64,000 bases of DNA. It comes from Marinobacter sp. LQ44. Lineage in GTDB: Bacteria > Pseudomonadota > Gammaproteobacteria > Pseudomonadales > Oleiphilaceae. Below the pieces are notes generated by a model. That model had not been told where the DNA came from and made no database searches. It saw only the letters and a list, made by a program, of their open reading frames with translations. The position numbers and the translations under genes are program-made. Location of the stretch: assembly GCF_001447155.2 (NCBI RefSeq), contig NZ_CP014754.1:1364001-1428000 (forward strand). The letters are read 5' to 3'. Positions 29,853-39,378 of the stretch are shown piece after piece; within the stretch, counting starts at the first letter, position 1; every line of letters starts with the position of its first letter.

Positions 29853-30944
29853 ATGAAAAAGCTTAACGAAGACCAACTGAACGAGCTGCAGAAAGATCTG
29901 GACGCCATCCGTGACGAGGTCATTGCAGACCTGGGCGAGCGGGATGCCAAGTACATCCGCAAGATCATCCGCCTGCACCGCACCCTGGAAGTGGGCGGCC
30001 GGGTGATGATGCCCTTTGGCTTCATTCCACCCGTATTCGTGGCCGCTACCGCAACGCTGGGTATCGCAAAAATCATAGAGAACATGGAAATCGGCCATAA
30101 CGTCATGCATGGCCAATACGACTGGATGAATGACCCGGCCCTTAACTCTCAAACCTATGAATGGGACACCGTTTGCACCAGCGATTCCTGGCGCCGGACC
30201 CACAACTACGAACATCACACCTACACCAATATCATTGGCAAAGATCGGGACTATGGCTATGCAGTGCTTCGCCTGAGTGATGACGTGAAATGGCACCCGG
30301 GCCACCTGTTGCAGTTCATCAACTACATTCTGCTGACCGTGCTGTTCCAGTGGGGCGTCGGGGTACACGAACTGGAGAGCGAGAAGATCCGCCGGGGTGA
30401 GTTGCGCTGGCGCGACAAGCTGCCGTTCCTGAAGGATTTTGCCCGTAAGGGCGGTCGCCAGGGATTCAAGGATTACGTATTCTTCCCGCTACTGACCCTG
30501 CCTGTCGCTCCTATCGTTCTGGCAGGCAACGTGGGTGCTAACCTGATTCGTAACATCTGGGCATCCACCGTTATCTTCTGCGGGCACTTCACCCAAGATG
30601 CGGAGACCTTTACCGAGGAAGAATGCGAGGGTGAAAGCAAAGGCCACTGGTATCTGCGCCAGCTCACCGGTTCATCCAACTTCACCGGCGGTAAGTGGCT
30701 GCACGTGTTGAGTGGACACCTGAGTTACCAGATTGAACACCACGTGTTCCCCGACCTGCCGGCTCACCGCTACCCGGAGATTTCCGAGAAGGTTCAGGCA
30801 GTGTGCGAGAAATACGACATTCCATACAACACCGGGAGCTTTGCCAAACAGTATGGCACCGTCCTCAAACGTATCGGCAAATTCTCGCTGCCGGACGTGG
30901 TAAGAACCCGATTGGAAGGAAAGCGCGAGCTTCAGGCGATCTGA
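29853..30944 (+). CDS. Membrane fatty acid (acyl-CoA) desaturase
   Basis: A 363-residue integral-membrane di-iron desaturase. Three histidine boxes are clear: GHNVMHG (about 81-87), HNYEHH (117-122) and QIEHHVF (about 290). Hydrophobic pairs lie around 53-75 and 155-172 and near 210-235. It probably inserts a double bond in saturated acyl chains under control of the divergent TetR repressor, with the reductase upstream as electron donor. GCAGGGAG precedes the start. The 3' end overlaps the convergent nsrR gene by 13 bases. Confidence 0.93.
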   Translation: MKKLNEDQLNELQKDLDAIRDEVIADLGERDAKYIRKIIRLHRTLEVGGRVMMPFGFIPPVFVAATATLGIAKIIENMEIGHNVMHGQYDWMNDPALNSQTYEWDTVCTSDSWRRTHNYEHHTYTNIIGKDRDYGYAVLRLSDDVKWHPGHLLQFINYILLTVLFQWGVGVHELESEKIRRGELRWRDKLPFLKDFARKGGRQGFKDYVFFPLLTLPVAPIVLAGNVGANLIRNIWASTVIFCGHFTQDAETFTEEECEGESKGHWYLRQLTGSSNFTGGKWLHVLSGHLSYQIEHHVFPDLPAHRYPEISEKVQAVCEKYDIPYNTGSFAKQYGTVLKRIGKFSLPDVVRTRLEGKRELQAI

Positions 30945-31369
30945 AGCAAGCGCACCAGCTGTGGCCGGTGTTTATCCTGGATAACATCGGCCAGAGTGTA
31001 TTTGTCGAGTGTTTCAAGGAATGCCTTCAAGGCTTCGGCAAACATGGCCTTCAGGCCGCACACCGGGGTGATCTTGCAGGCATTCTTTGATGAAAAGCAC
31101 TCAACAATGCTGAGGTCCTGCTCCGTTTCCCTGACAAGAACACCGATGTTGATCTCATTGGGCGCCATGTGCAGGCGCATACCACCTTTCTTGCCCCGAA
31201 TGGTCTCGATGTAGCCTTTCTTGTTGAGCTGATGAACCACTTTCATCAGGTGATTCTTGGAAATTTCGTAGCTGTCTGCAATTTCCTGAATGGTGGCCAG
31301 ACGATCACCCTGTTCAGCCAGATAAATCAGAACTCTCAAGGAATAATCTGTATAGCGGGTGATGTGCAT
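30932..31369 (-). CDS. nsrR: Rrf2 family NO-sensing repressor NsrR
   Basis: A 145-residue Rrf2-type regulator. The N-terminal MHITRYTDYSLRVLIYLA opening and helix-turn-helix (IQEIADSYEISKNHLMKVVHQL) are typical of NsrR, as are the three Fe-S cysteines C91, C98 and C104. NsrR loses its cluster with nitric oxide and releases genes for NO protection. Its place beside moaA and near the nos/nar genes fits that job. An NsrR-like inverted repeat lies at 32057-32087. IscR is the main alternative, but the cysteine spacing favours NsrR. Confidence 0.9.
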   Translation of the reverse strand: MHITRYTDYSLRVLIYLAEQGDRLATIQEIADSYEISKNHLMKVVHQLNKKGYIETIRGKKGGMRLHMAPNEINIGVLVRETEQDLSIVECFSSKNACKITPVCGLKAMFAEALKAFLETLDKYTLADVIQDKHRPQLVRLLQIA

Positions 31370-31398
31370 TCATAACTCCATAAATATGACGGAAAACT

Positions 31399-31791
31399 TT
31401 AACAGGATGGCCTCGTGAGCAGATAACCTGCAACGCTCAGCAGGAACAGCCCCGAAACCGTCAATACAAATACTGTTGAACCCAGCCAGACCAACATGCT
31501 CCAGCTCAACGCCATCATGGCGCAGGCGAGAATCTTCGCCTTAACCGGAATGGCCCTGCGCTCTTGCCACTGGGCAATTGCCGGGCCGAAAGTCGGGTGC
31601 TCTTCAAGCCACCGGGCAAACTCCGGAGACCCTTTACTGGCAAAGTAAGCCGCCAGTATGACAAACGGCGTGGTCGGCAACAGCGGAAGAACAACCCCGG
31701 CGGCACCAATCGCTACAGACATATACGCAAGTATCCGGAAACCGGTTTTACCGGAAGGTGCTTTCATGGCACGGGTCTCGGAACGATTCAT
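31399..31791 (-). CDS. DUF454 (YbaN-like) inner-membrane protein
   Basis: A 130-residue protein with three hydrophobic segments (around 20-50, 85-105 and 107-125). The VVLPLLPTTPFVILAAYFASKGSPEF motif in the first half is the DUF454 signature (quoted in part: PLLPTTPFVILAA). Function unknown. The start at 31791 is preceded only by a weak ribosome site; an internal ATG eight codons later is an alternative. It sits between nsrR and another small membrane protein, 23 bases downstream of the latter, so both may form an NsrR-linked operon. Confidence 0.78.
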   Translation of the reverse strand: MNRSETRAMKAPSGKTGFRILAYMSVAIGAAGVVLPLLPTTPFVILAAYFASKGSPEFARWLEEHPTFGPAIAQWQERRAIPVKAKILACAMMALSWSMLVWLGSTVFVLTVSGLFLLSVAGYLLTRPSC

Positions 31792-31814
31792 AACTACATC
31801 TATTCTACCGTGAA

Positions 31815-32039
31815 TCAATGTACGGGTCTGCCCAACTTGCTCAGAAAGGCCAGACGGGCAACGTAGGCAATTTTCACCCCAACCGCGAATAAAAGGGTTC
31901 CCATGTGGGCGGCAATCTGCACTGGCAGTGCCAAGGCATCGGCCAGCGGGTAAGCCAGCATCACCGTCAACAGCAATCCCAGGAACGACACCAGAACCGC
32001 AGCGTTTGATATGACCAGCCATTTTTCAAAGCGTTCCAT
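31815..32039 (-). CDS. Small two-helix membrane protein, unknown
   Basis: A 74-residue protein I do not recognise. Two hydrophobic segments are seen (about 9-30 and 36-60), with an acidic/basic N-terminus (MERFEKW) and the tail RLAFLSKLGRPVH. GGGGGCGATC precedes the start at 32039. It leads into the DUF454 gene. An imperfect inverted repeat resembling an NsrR site lies 18-48 bases upstream of its start, which hints at NO-responsive control. Confidence 0.6.
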   Translation of the reverse strand: MERFEKWLVISNAAVLVSFLGLLLTVMLAYPLADALALPVQIAAHMGTLLFAVGVKIAYVARLAFLSKLGRPVH

Positions 32040-32056
32040 GATCGCCCCCATTAAAC

Positions 32057-32087
32057 ATGTATACTTTTTACTTATTAAAAGATACAT
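32057..32087. promoter_or_regulatory. Candidate NsrR-type operator
   Basis: An AT-rich imperfect inverted repeat, ATGTATACTTTT and AAAAGATACAT, separated by 8 bases, lies between the divergent small membrane gene and moaA. The half-site AAAGATACAT resembles the AAGATGCATTT half-site known for NsrR. nsrR itself is 0.7 kb away. Confidence 0.45.
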
Positions 32088-32258
32088 CGGCTGTGCTTGA
32101 AAATCAAACAGAAAAAATACCCGCAAACAAGACGCGCCTTTTCCTCATCTGGGGTTAGAACGAAGGATTACCCCCCGAGAGGTATCGGATTGAGCTGGGA
32201 TATCTGTGATACTTTGACTATCCTTTATACATATGACTCCAGACAGGGAAACCTGCCC

Positions 32259-33251
32259 ATGCCGCAAGCCAAGCTGACCGATCGATTTGGCCGCACCGTC
32301 AATTACGTGCGCCTGTCGGTAACTGACCGCTGCGACTTCCGCTGTGTGTACTGCATGGCGGAGGACATGACCTTTCTGCCCCGCCAGCAGGTTCTGACGC
32401 TGGAGGAGATCGCCAGGCTGGCTCGCAACTTTGTTGCCCTGGGTACCGAGAAAATCCGCCTGACGGGCGGCGAACCCCTGGTCCGCAAAGACATCCTTGA
32501 ACTGGTCCGCGAAGTAGGCACCTATGGTTTGCGGGACTTTGCCATGACCACCAATGGCAGCCAGCTGCCGACCATGGCGGAGAAACTGCGTAAGGCGGGC
32601 CTGCACCGTCTCAATATCAGTCTGGATTCCCTGGATTCTGAAAAATTCCGTTCCATTACCCGCACCGGCAATCTTCAGCAGGTTTTGGACGGCATTGATG
32701 CCGCCCGGGATGCCGGCTTCCGCGGTATCAAGCTGAATACGGTGGTGATGAAAGGCCGCAATGATGAAGAGATTCCGGAGCTGATTGAGTTTGCCCGCAG
32801 GAAGCAGGTGGATATCAGTTTTATTGAGGAGATGCCGCTGGGCGAGATTTCGGAGCATGATCGTGGTCTTGCTTTGTGCACCAGCGAGGAGGTGCGGGAT
32901 ATCATCCGTCAGCGCCATGAGCTGATTCCGGTGGCCAAGGATTCTGGCGGGCCGGCACGTTACTATCAGATGCCGGACAGCGATGTTCGGGTCGGGTTTA
33001 TTTCACCGCATTCCCATAATTTCTGTTCGACCTGTAACCGGGTTCGGGTGACGGTTGAGGGGCGGCTTTTGCTGTGCCTTGGCAATGAGCATTCGGTGGA
33101 TTTGCGGCGGGTTCTGCGCGGCAATCCGGTGACGGATGACAAGCTTCAGCAGGCGATCATTGATGCGATGGATCTGAAACCGGAGCGGCATCACTTTTCC
33201 AGCAATGGTGAGGTTCAGATTCTTCGGTTTATGAATATGACTGGCGGTTGA
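32259..33251 (+). CDS. moaA: GTP 3',8-cyclase (molybdopterin synthesis)
   Basis: A 330-residue radical SAM enzyme for the first step of molybdenum cofactor synthesis. The N-terminal cluster CDFRCVYC (CX3CX2C) and the C-terminal cluster [18 protein letters not shown] (CX2CX13C) are intact, and the chain ends in the required GG. Its job fits the nearby molybdoenzyme NarG. The frame is open upstream to 32097, but ATG 32259 matches the normal family start ([20 protein letters not shown]). It converges on nosL; inverted-repeat element 4 lies between. Confidence 0.96.
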   Translation: MPQAKLTDRFGRTVNYVRLSVTDRCDFRCVYCMAEDMTFLPRQQVLTLEEIARLARNFVALGTEKIRLTGGEPLVRKDILELVREVGTYGLRDFAMTTNGSQLPTMAEKLRKAGLHRLNISLDSLDSEKFRSITRTGNLQQVLDGIDAARDAGFRGIKLNTVVMKGRNDEEIPELIEFARRKQVDISFIEEMPLGEISEHDRGLALCTSEEVRDIIRQRHELIPVAKDSGGPARYYQMPDSDVRVGFISPHSHNFCSTCNRVRVTVEGRLLLCLGNEHSVDLRRVLRGNPVTDDKLQQAIIDAMDLKPERHHFSSNGEVQILRFMNMTGG

Positions 33252-33294
33252 TTGTTCCAGCCTGTTGATTCCTAGCCTTTTAGGTTTGGAACTG

Positions 33295-33407
33295 GAGCCA
33301 GTGGCGGTTGGCCTTCCAAAAAACGCTCCTTCGGCACTTCCTTGTGGCGCTTGGGCTCCGCCATCCATGGCTCCGCACATTTTTGGAAGGCCAACCGCCA
33401 CCGGCTC
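33295..33407 (-). repeat. Long inverted-repeat element 4 with two NGGA hairpin loops
   Basis: Arms of 27 bases (33295-33321, 33381-33407) pair with one exception, which is A-C on the plus strand but G-U in minus-strand RNA. Read on the minus strand the loop shows GCCA-TGGA-TGGC and CAC-AAGGAA-GTG, GGA to GGA distance 22. Minus is the strand of nosL, so the element would be in the 3' untranslated region of the nos operon, 70 bases after the nosL stop. It is also 43 bases after the moaA stop. Confidence 0.82.
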
Positions 33408-33476
33408 TTTCTGACTCTCGTTGGTTCGCTCCGAAACACCTTCTTTGTTTACCGAAACCTGATCACTCTCGGCATC

Positions 33477-34091
33477 TCAGTGTCCATGGTGGTCATTAGG
33501 ATTTACATGTTTTGAGTGTTCATCCTTTTCTTCGCTCTGATCATTCATATGATCCATCTCACCCATATCCTCCATCCCGTGCATCGTCATGCCAGCGTTC
33601 AGGTGCTCTAGGGTGATATCCCCAAAGCTGAGGATCTCGCCCCCGTAGGTCGCGGCAAAGTCGGTCGCTTCGGATTCTGTTTCAAACGATGCCAAGGTCG
33701 GGCCCATGGCGCCGGTGCGTTCTGAGCCGACGACGTAGAAGGCTTCACGGGCGTCGATCAGGTGGGTGTCGTCGGGGTGGTCCCAGTGGGATTCAGCCAT
33801 GTTGTGAACGTACAGGGTATGGTCCCGGTTGACGTTTTCGGGCTGCAGGAACCAGGCGAACATGTCTTTGGTGGAGCAGAACTTGCGGGTGTGCTGCTGG
33901 CGTTCGGTAAATGCCTGGCCTTTGGGGCCGGGGAAGTTGGTGATGACCATGCCGCATACGTGGCATTCGTCGCCGGAGTCAAAGTGAACCGGGTCGGGTT
34001 TGGCGACGGCTTGCTGTTCGCCGTTGGAGCAACCCGCGAGGGTGATCGCCATCAGGGCCGCTATAAGCCATTTGGTGAGCGGTGTGGGCAT
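33477..34091 (-). CDS. nosL: NosL copper chaperone lipoprotein
   Basis: A 204-residue outer/periplasmic lipoprotein with a lipobox (LAGC, about residues 17-20) after a short hydrophobic signal. The copper motif CHVCGMVI and the later methionine/histidine residues are typical of NosL, which delivers Cu(I) to nitrous oxide reductase. The C-terminus is unusually rich in His and Met (MTMHGMEDMGEMDHMND, then DHHGH), likely extra copper ligands. The start at 34091 follows GGAGAAC. It is the last gene of nosRZDFYL. Confidence 0.93.
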   Translation of the reverse strand: MPTPLTKWLIAALMAITLAGCSNGEQQAVAKPDPVHFDSGDECHVCGMVITNFPGPKGQAFTERQQHTRKFCSTKDMFAWFLQPENVNRDHTLYVHNMAESHWDHPDDTHLIDAREAFYVVGSERTGAMGPTLASFETESEATDFAATYGGEILSFGDITLEHLNAGMTMHGMEDMGEMDHMNDQSEEKDEHSKHVNPNDHHGH

Positions 34092-34111
34092 GGTTCTGTT
34101 CTCCGGTGGTA

Positions 34112-34942
34112 TCAGATTTTTCGGTTTTTGAATAACAACAGGGCGCCAATCAGCGGTGTGGCACACCAAAGCGCCAGGCCCAGCCAGAGCCCTCCGGTGC
34201 CGATGGGCAGGTCTGAGCCCAGGCTGAGTACACCGCTAAGCTGGTTGCCGTCGCCAAAGGCGACGATGTTGAGCAAGCGGTAGATATCGGTGGGATTCAG
34301 CATCAGCAGCCATGGCAGCAGCTCCGGGTTGAGCTTGCCCTCGCTGGCAACCAGGATGCCCAGTAGCATCAGGTCAAAGATCAGCACGAAGAAGAACCAG
34401 ATGGCCAGGGCCAGGCCTGCGGCGACCGGTTTCTCGCTGACTCGGACGCTGACCAGGTACGCCAGGGCGATGAAGCCCCACCCCAGCAGAACGGTTGAGC
34501 CGATGAACCGGCCCATGGCGGCCGCCAGGGCGCCGACAGCCACATCGTCCACCAGCACGGCGATGGCGATGGCGGCAACGCCGAAGCCGATGAGTGTGGC
34601 CAGGGCCAGGGTCAGGCCGTGGCCGAGGAATTTGCCGAGCAAGAGCTGGTTTTTACTGAGTGGGTAGGTCATCAGCAGCAGGAGCGTGCCGCCCTCTTCT
34701 TCACCCACGATGGCGTCGTAGGCCAGCAGCAGCGCTATCAAAGGAATCAGGAAAATACCAAGACTGGCCAGGCTGGCAATGGTGGCCGGGGTGGATGCGT
34801 AACCCACCTGCCCGGATGCCGCGGCGCCAAACCAGGCAATGCCCAGGGCCAGGGTGGCAAACACCAGGGAAATGGCTACCAGCCATCGATTGCGGAAGCT
34901 GTCGCTAAGTTCTTTACGGGCAATGGTCCAGATGGCGTTCAT
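34112..34942 (-). CDS. nosY: NosY ABC-2 type permease
   Basis: A 276-residue inner-membrane protein with six hydrophobic helices (for example ASLGIFLIPLIALLLAYDAIVGE and LLMLNPTDIYRL near the end). It forms with NosF and periplasmic NosD the complex needed to mature the copper sites of NosZ. The YDAIVGEEEGGTLLLLMTYP loop is typical of the NosY/ABC-2 family. Its start overlaps the nosF stop by four bases. Confidence 0.95.
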   Translation of the reverse strand: MNAIWTIARKELSDSFRNRWLVAISLVFATLALGIAWFGAAASGQVGYASTPATIASLASLGIFLIPLIALLLAYDAIVGEEEGGTLLLLMTYPLSKNQLLLGKFLGHGLTLALATLIGFGVAAIAIAVLVDDVAVGALAAAMGRFIGSTVLLGWGFIALAYLVSVRVSEKPVAAGLALAIWFFFVLIFDLMLLGILVASEGKLNPELLPWLLMLNPTDIYRLLNIVAFGDGNQLSGVLSLGSDLPIGTGGLWLGLALWCATPLIGALLLFKNRKI

Positions 34943-35871
34943 TGGCTGCCTCCCCGGTGGGCTAGTCCGCCCGATCCGATGAAGTGGACGTAGATATCTT
35001 CCAGGCTGGGCTGGTGTATTCCCAGGTCCGCCACCTCTCCGGAGTTCATCAATGCGTGTATCAACGCCATTTTTTCCTTTGGCCCCACATCTACCTGCAG
35101 TCGGCCGTTGTTGCTTTTCATCATCAACCCGGCCTTGGGGCTTGCACCGTCAATCGCTTTCTCCAGGGCGGCCATGGTAGTGGCCGGCTCCAGGCTGAGG
35201 GTGACCGGCATGTTGGCTTGCCGGCGCAGCGCGGGCAGGTCTCCGGCGGCTTTCAGGGCGCCATCGGTCAGAATGGCGGCGCGGTCGATATAGGGCTCTA
35301 CCCCCGGCAGCACGTGGGAGCACAACACAATGCCCGTGCCCTCATCCCGCAGGCGCCGCAGCAACCGGTACAGATCGGCTGTTGCCACCGGGTCCAGGCC
35401 CACGGTGGGCTCGTCCAGCATCAACAGTTTCGGCTTGCCGAGCAACGCCTGGGCCAGGCCAAGGCGCTGGCGCATGCCTTTGGAGTAGGTTTTGGTACGG
35501 GCATCCATGGCGTCATCCAGCCCGACTTGCTCCAGAAGTTCCGGCACCTGCGTGAGACTGGCACCTTTGAGCCGGGCAAAATGGCTGAGGATTTCCCGCC
35601 CAGTCAGCTGCGGGTAGAACATCACGTTCTCCGGCAGATAGCCTATGTGTTGGCTTACGTGGGGATCACCGGCTTCGCCACCCAACACAGAAACCTTGCC
35701 CTGGGTCGGTTTCATCAAACCCAGAATGAGTTTGATCGAAGTGGTTTTACCCGCCCCGTTGTGGCCAAACAGTCCGAGAATTTCCCCCGGCTCCAGCCGC
35801 AAGTCCACGCCGTGGAGCACCGTCGCCTTATCGTAGCGGTGGCTCACATTGTCCAGTCGAAAGCAGTTCAT
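34939..35871 (-). CDS. nosF: NosF ABC ATPase
   Basis: A 310-residue ATPase: Walker A FGHNGAGKTTS (about 35-45), signature YSKGMRQRLGLAQ, Walker B LLMLDEPTVGLDP. It drives the NosDFY machinery for copper-site assembly of nitrous oxide reductase. Overlaps by four bases with both nosD upstream and nosY downstream, so the three are translationally coupled. Confidence 0.96.
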   Translation of the reverse strand: MNCFRLDNVSHRYDKATVLHGVDLRLEPGEILGLFGHNGAGKTTSIKLILGLMKPTQGKVSVLGGEAGDPHVSQHIGYLPENVMFYPQLTGREILSHFARLKGASLTQVPELLEQVGLDDAMDARTKTYSKGMRQRLGLAQALLGKPKLLMLDEPTVGLDPVATADLYRLLRRLRDEGTGIVLCSHVLPGVEPYIDRAAILTDGALKAAGDLPALRRQANMPVTLSLEPATTMAALEKAIDGASPKAGLMMKSNNGRLQVDVGPKEKMALIHALMNSGEVADLGIHQPSLEDIYVHFIGSGGLAHRGGSQ

Positions 35872-37136
35872 CGGATCTCCGATTGCAGGTGTTCGGGAAT
35901 TCGCATCAACGGTTTGGGATCACTCACCCCGGCAGACTTCACCACCGGAAACGCATCCTGCACCCAACGCAGGGTATCCACCGCCGGGCTGAACATCAGC
36001 ACCCGGGCCTCCGGGTACTTCCACAACAGGCGGTCCACGTTGTCATTAGGCTCATACGGCACATCACCAATGCCATCCTGGTTACGATCCCAGCCCAGAT
36101 AATCACTCCAGAAATTCCCCCGCCCATCCTTCGCCCAGGACTGGGTACGAGTGGCCACATACTTCACCTGCCGCTCGTTGTTCACAAAGGCATTATCAAA
36201 CACCTCGTTTTGCTCAGAACCGGCGGTCAGGTGAATCCCGATATTGCTGTGACCGAAATAATTGCCCTCAAAGGTGTTGTACAGCGAGTTGTAGATGAAC
36301 ACCGCTTTACCCTCGCCCCCGGAAATCATCACCCCACCAGTTTGCCCCTGAGACACCCCGGTCACCACGTTGCCCTTGAGAGTAGAATTGGTGATGAAAT
36401 TCATCAGAATCCCGTAATTCTCATCATTCTCCGACCGGTTATTCACCACCGTCAGATACTTGCTCTGCATCAACGCGTACCCCGTGCGAGTGCCACGGGT
36501 CAGATTGCCTTCCAGCAGGTTGTGCATCGAATACATGTAGTGAATGCCGTAGCGCAGATCCGACATCACGTTATTGCGAATCTTGTTGTTATTCGCCGTC
36601 TCGATATAAATCGCATCCCGGGTCTGGCGGATGTCGTTGCCCTCAATCAACGCCCCGGTGGTATTGAACAGATGAATCCCATTCCCCCGGTCCTGAGAAC
36701 GAAGGCTGGCCTCCCCGCGTATCTCGTTATTCCGGACAACCACATCCGGCGTGGCGTCCAACCAAACCCCGAACGCCGGCCCCTGAAGCCGGTTATCCGC
36801 AACAACCGCCCCCTTCGCCTCCCGAGCCACAAAAATCCCCGCATCCAACTTATTCAGATCCTGCCCCCAGTTACGCACCACACAACCGGAAAACGACACC
36901 CCCTCCGCCAGAATCTCCACCGCATGCCCCGCCCCACCGGCATCAATCACCGAATCCTCAGCACAGGACACAGAAACGCCGGGCACCCGGATAACCAATG
37001 GCGGAAGCTGCTCGGGAGGAAGCTCGAACGACACCCCGGGCTCCAGGGCATCCAGCTGATCTTGCAGGTTGGCACTTGCGGTCAGCGAAATCAGAGCGAC
37101 TGACAGGGCCACCCCATAACGCAAAAGTTGATACAT
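35868..37136 (-). CDS. nosD: NosD periplasmic copper-site assembly protein
   Basis: A 422-residue periplasmic protein. A signal peptide (LLRYGVALSVALISLTASA) precedes a right-handed parallel beta-helix with repeated N-N-x-I/V turns (for example VVRNNEIRGEA, IEGNDIRQTRDAIYIE, NNKIRNNVMSDLRYGIHYMYS). It is a partner of NosFY in maturing NosZ. ATG 37136 is preferred; the codon just before it is TTG. Element 5 lies upstream, between nosD and nosZ. Confidence 0.95.
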   Translation of the reverse strand: MYQLLRYGVALSVALISLTASANLQDQLDALEPGVSFELPPEQLPPLVIRVPGVSVSCAEDSVIDAGGAGHAVEILAEGVSFSGCVVRNWGQDLNKLDAGIFVAREAKGAVVADNRLQGPAFGVWLDATPDVVVRNNEIRGEASLRSQDRGNGIHLFNTTGALIEGNDIRQTRDAIYIETANNNKIRNNVMSDLRYGIHYMYSMHNLLEGNLTRGTRTGYALMQSKYLTVVNNRSENDENYGILMNFITNSTLKGNVVTGVSQGQTGGVMISGGEGKAVFIYNSLYNTFEGNYFGHSNIGIHLTAGSEQNEVFDNAFVNNERQVKYVATRTQSWAKDGRGNFWSDYLGWDRNQDGIGDVPYEPNDNVDRLLWKYPEARVLMFSPAVDTLRWVQDAFPVVKSAGVSDPKPLMRIPEHLQSEIR

Positions 37137-37248
37137 CAAATGCTCTCTAGGTTGATAAGTAACCCGTGGACGTCGCGACCTGAGACAGAACCACGGGGAA
37201 ATTCATAGCGCCTTCGGCCGCCCCGAGGACAGCACGGTATCCGGCAAT

Positions 37249-37355
37249 CCAAGTGGAGAGACCTTTCCAAAACTGTGCGGAGCCAAGGATGGCGGAGCCC
37301 AAGCGTCACATGGATGTGCCGAAGGAGCGTGTTTTGGAAAGGTCTCTCCACTTGG
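37249..37355 (+). repeat. Long inverted-repeat element 5 with two NGGA hairpin loops
   Basis: Perfect 25-base arms (37249-37273, 37331-37355) with ACCTTTCCAAAAC at the inner edge. The loop holds GCCA-AGGA-TGGC and CACA-TGGA-TGTG, GGA to GGA distance 22. It lies 65 bases after the nosZ stop and 112 bases before nosD, inside the nos operon, but its GGA strand is plus, opposite to the operon; this is the only copy in antisense orientation. Confidence 0.82.
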
Positions 37356-37420
37356 GTTGCTACTCCCAACCAACAGGCTGGGGCCCCAAAAAAGGGACCC
37401 CGAACCAAGGTCAGAAGCTA

Positions 37421-39316
37421 TCAGGCCTTCTCGACCAACATGCGACCACCCATCTCCATATGCAGCGCATGGCAGAACCAGTTGCAGTAGTACCAGTAAA
37501 CCCCAGGCTTACCCGCCGTAAAGGTCACTGATGCCGTCTGCTGAGGACTGATCTCCATACTCACACCATGGTTCACCATACAGAACCCGTGAGTCACATC
37601 TTCAATGGAGTCCAGGTTGGTCACAACCACCGTAACCTCATCGCCCTCCTTCACCTTGAACTCCAGCAACCCGAACTGCGGCGCAACCGAAGTCATGTAA
37701 ACCCGAACCTTGTTGCCATCACGGATTACCTTGCTGTCAGACTCAAGATTCACCCCGTCCTTCTCTGCCATCGCACGAGTAGCGGCAAAGTAAGGATCAT
37801 TCCGTTCCCAGATCTTCTTGGTCCGGATCTGGTCACGGCGTACCAGGATACAATCGTGTGGCTCGGCGTACGCGGGGCCATCGTGAACCAGCTTCATCTC
37901 CTCGCCGGAAATATCGATCAATTGATCGTTCTCGGCGTGCAGCGGGCCTACCGGCAGGAAGCGGTCCTTGGAGAACTTCGACAACACCACCAGCCACTTG
38001 CCATCGGCATCGCGTGATTCGGTCAGCGACGCGTGGTTGTGGCCCGGCTGATAGTGAACGTCCAGCTTCTGGCGGATGTAGTTCACGTCTTCGCCATTGT
38101 AGTGCTTGATCGCATCCGCGATGTTCCACTTGGCCACCTGACTGTCGATAAACAGCGTGGTGTAGGCATTGCCACGGCCATCGAACGTGGTGTGCAGAGG
38201 CCCAAGACCCAGCTCCGGCTCCGCAACAATCGGATCGCGGTCACCGATCTTGTCATCAAACAGGTCATCGAGCTTGTCGATGGCAATGATGGACACTGTC
38301 GGAGACAGTTTGCCGTTGGCAATGAAGTACTTGCCATCCGGAGAAGTGTTCAGACCGTGCGGGTTCTTCGGCACCGGAATGTAACGGGTAACGGTGGAAC
38401 CCTTACGGCCGTCAACGACTGGCACGCCGGAATCACCGATGGTTTTGAAGTTACCGGCCTTGACGGCAGCTTCGATGCGCTCCACGTTGAACACCACCAC
38501 CCAGTCACGGTCGTTTCGCATGGTGCCGGCCAGGTCTACGGCTTTCTCGGAGTTGTAGCAGGTTGAGGCCGCATATTTACCGGTGTAGTCGGCGTCGGTG
38601 TTATCCAGGTTGCCGTCCACAATGACCTGCCAGGCGACCTCCATGGTTTCAGCGTCAACCGCAGTAAACATGGTGTAGCTGTTCTCAAGGCTGTAATCGC
38701 TGCCATCGTTCGGTTGTGGAATGACAAACTCGGCATTACAGAACACGTAGTTCGTGCGCGGCACCTTTTGGAGACGCAAACCGTGAATCGCCTGAACATT
38801 GGGGATGTGGGTCACCTTGTCGGTTTTGAACACATCCAGTCGAATACGGGCAATACGACTGTTGGCCTTGTCGTTAATGAACAGGTATTTGCCGTCGTAA
38901 CGGCCGTCTTCCATGGACACGTGCGGGTGGTGGCAATCGCCGTTTGGATACAGCTTGTCCCGGCCCAGAATGTCCTTGCTCTCGTCGGTGATGCCCCAGC
39001 CGGTGGCGGAATCAATGTTGAACACCGGAATCCGCATCAGCTCGCGCATGGACGGAACGCCCAGAACACGTACTTCACCCTGGTGACCACCGCTCCAGAA
39101 ACCGTAGTACTCATCCAGTTCGCCTGGCTCGATATGCACCTTGTTACGGGCTTCACGGCCAGCGGCGGCGAACGATTCGCGGGTCATCATGGTGGTACCC
39201 AGGCCGGTTGCACCAGCCACGCCGGCCAGGGCCGCGGCGCCCATAAAGCGGCGGCGGCTCAGACCACCTTCGGGAACCTCCGGTGCGTTCTGGCTCAGAT
39301 CATCTTTCTTGCTCAT
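37421..39316 (-). CDS. nosZ: Nitrous oxide reductase NosZ
   Basis: A 631-residue periplasmic copper enzyme reducing N2O to N2. The Tat signal [13 protein letters not shown] (about 20-32) marks it as a clade I, Tat-exported type. The CuA site near the C-terminus reads [12 protein letters not shown] with the upstream CMVNHGV ligand region; CuZ histidines are spread through the propeller (CHHPH, HGLRL, EPHDC). It lies 62 bases after nosR. Confidence 0.98.
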   Translation of the reverse strand: MSKKDDLSQNAPEVPEGGLSRRRFMGAAALAGVAGATGLGTTMMTRESFAAAGREARNKVHIEPGELDEYYGFWSGGHQGEVRVLGVPSMRELMRIPVFNIDSATGWGITDESKDILGRDKLYPNGDCHHPHVSMEDGRYDGKYLFINDKANSRIARIRLDVFKTDKVTHIPNVQAIHGLRLQKVPRTNYVFCNAEFVIPQPNDGSDYSLENSYTMFTAVDAETMEVAWQVIVDGNLDNTDADYTGKYAASTCYNSEKAVDLAGTMRNDRDWVVVFNVERIEAAVKAGNFKTIGDSGVPVVDGRKGSTVTRYIPVPKNPHGLNTSPDGKYFIANGKLSPTVSIIAIDKLDDLFDDKIGDRDPIVAEPELGLGPLHTTFDGRGNAYTTLFIDSQVAKWNIADAIKHYNGEDVNYIRQKLDVHYQPGHNHASLTESRDADGKWLVVLSKFSKDRFLPVGPLHAENDQLIDISGEEMKLVHDGPAYAEPHDCILVRRDQIRTKKIWERNDPYFAATRAMAEKDGVNLESDSKVIRDGNKVRVYMTSVAPQFGLLEFKVKEGDEVTVVVTNLDSIEDVTHGFCMVNHGVSMEISPQQTASVTFTAGKPGVYWYYCNWFCHALHMEMGGRMLVEKA

Positions 39317-39378
39317 AGCGACAACTCCGTTATTGGTTATGGCGGTTTTAGCTTCTCATGGCTTTTTACAGGTACTGC

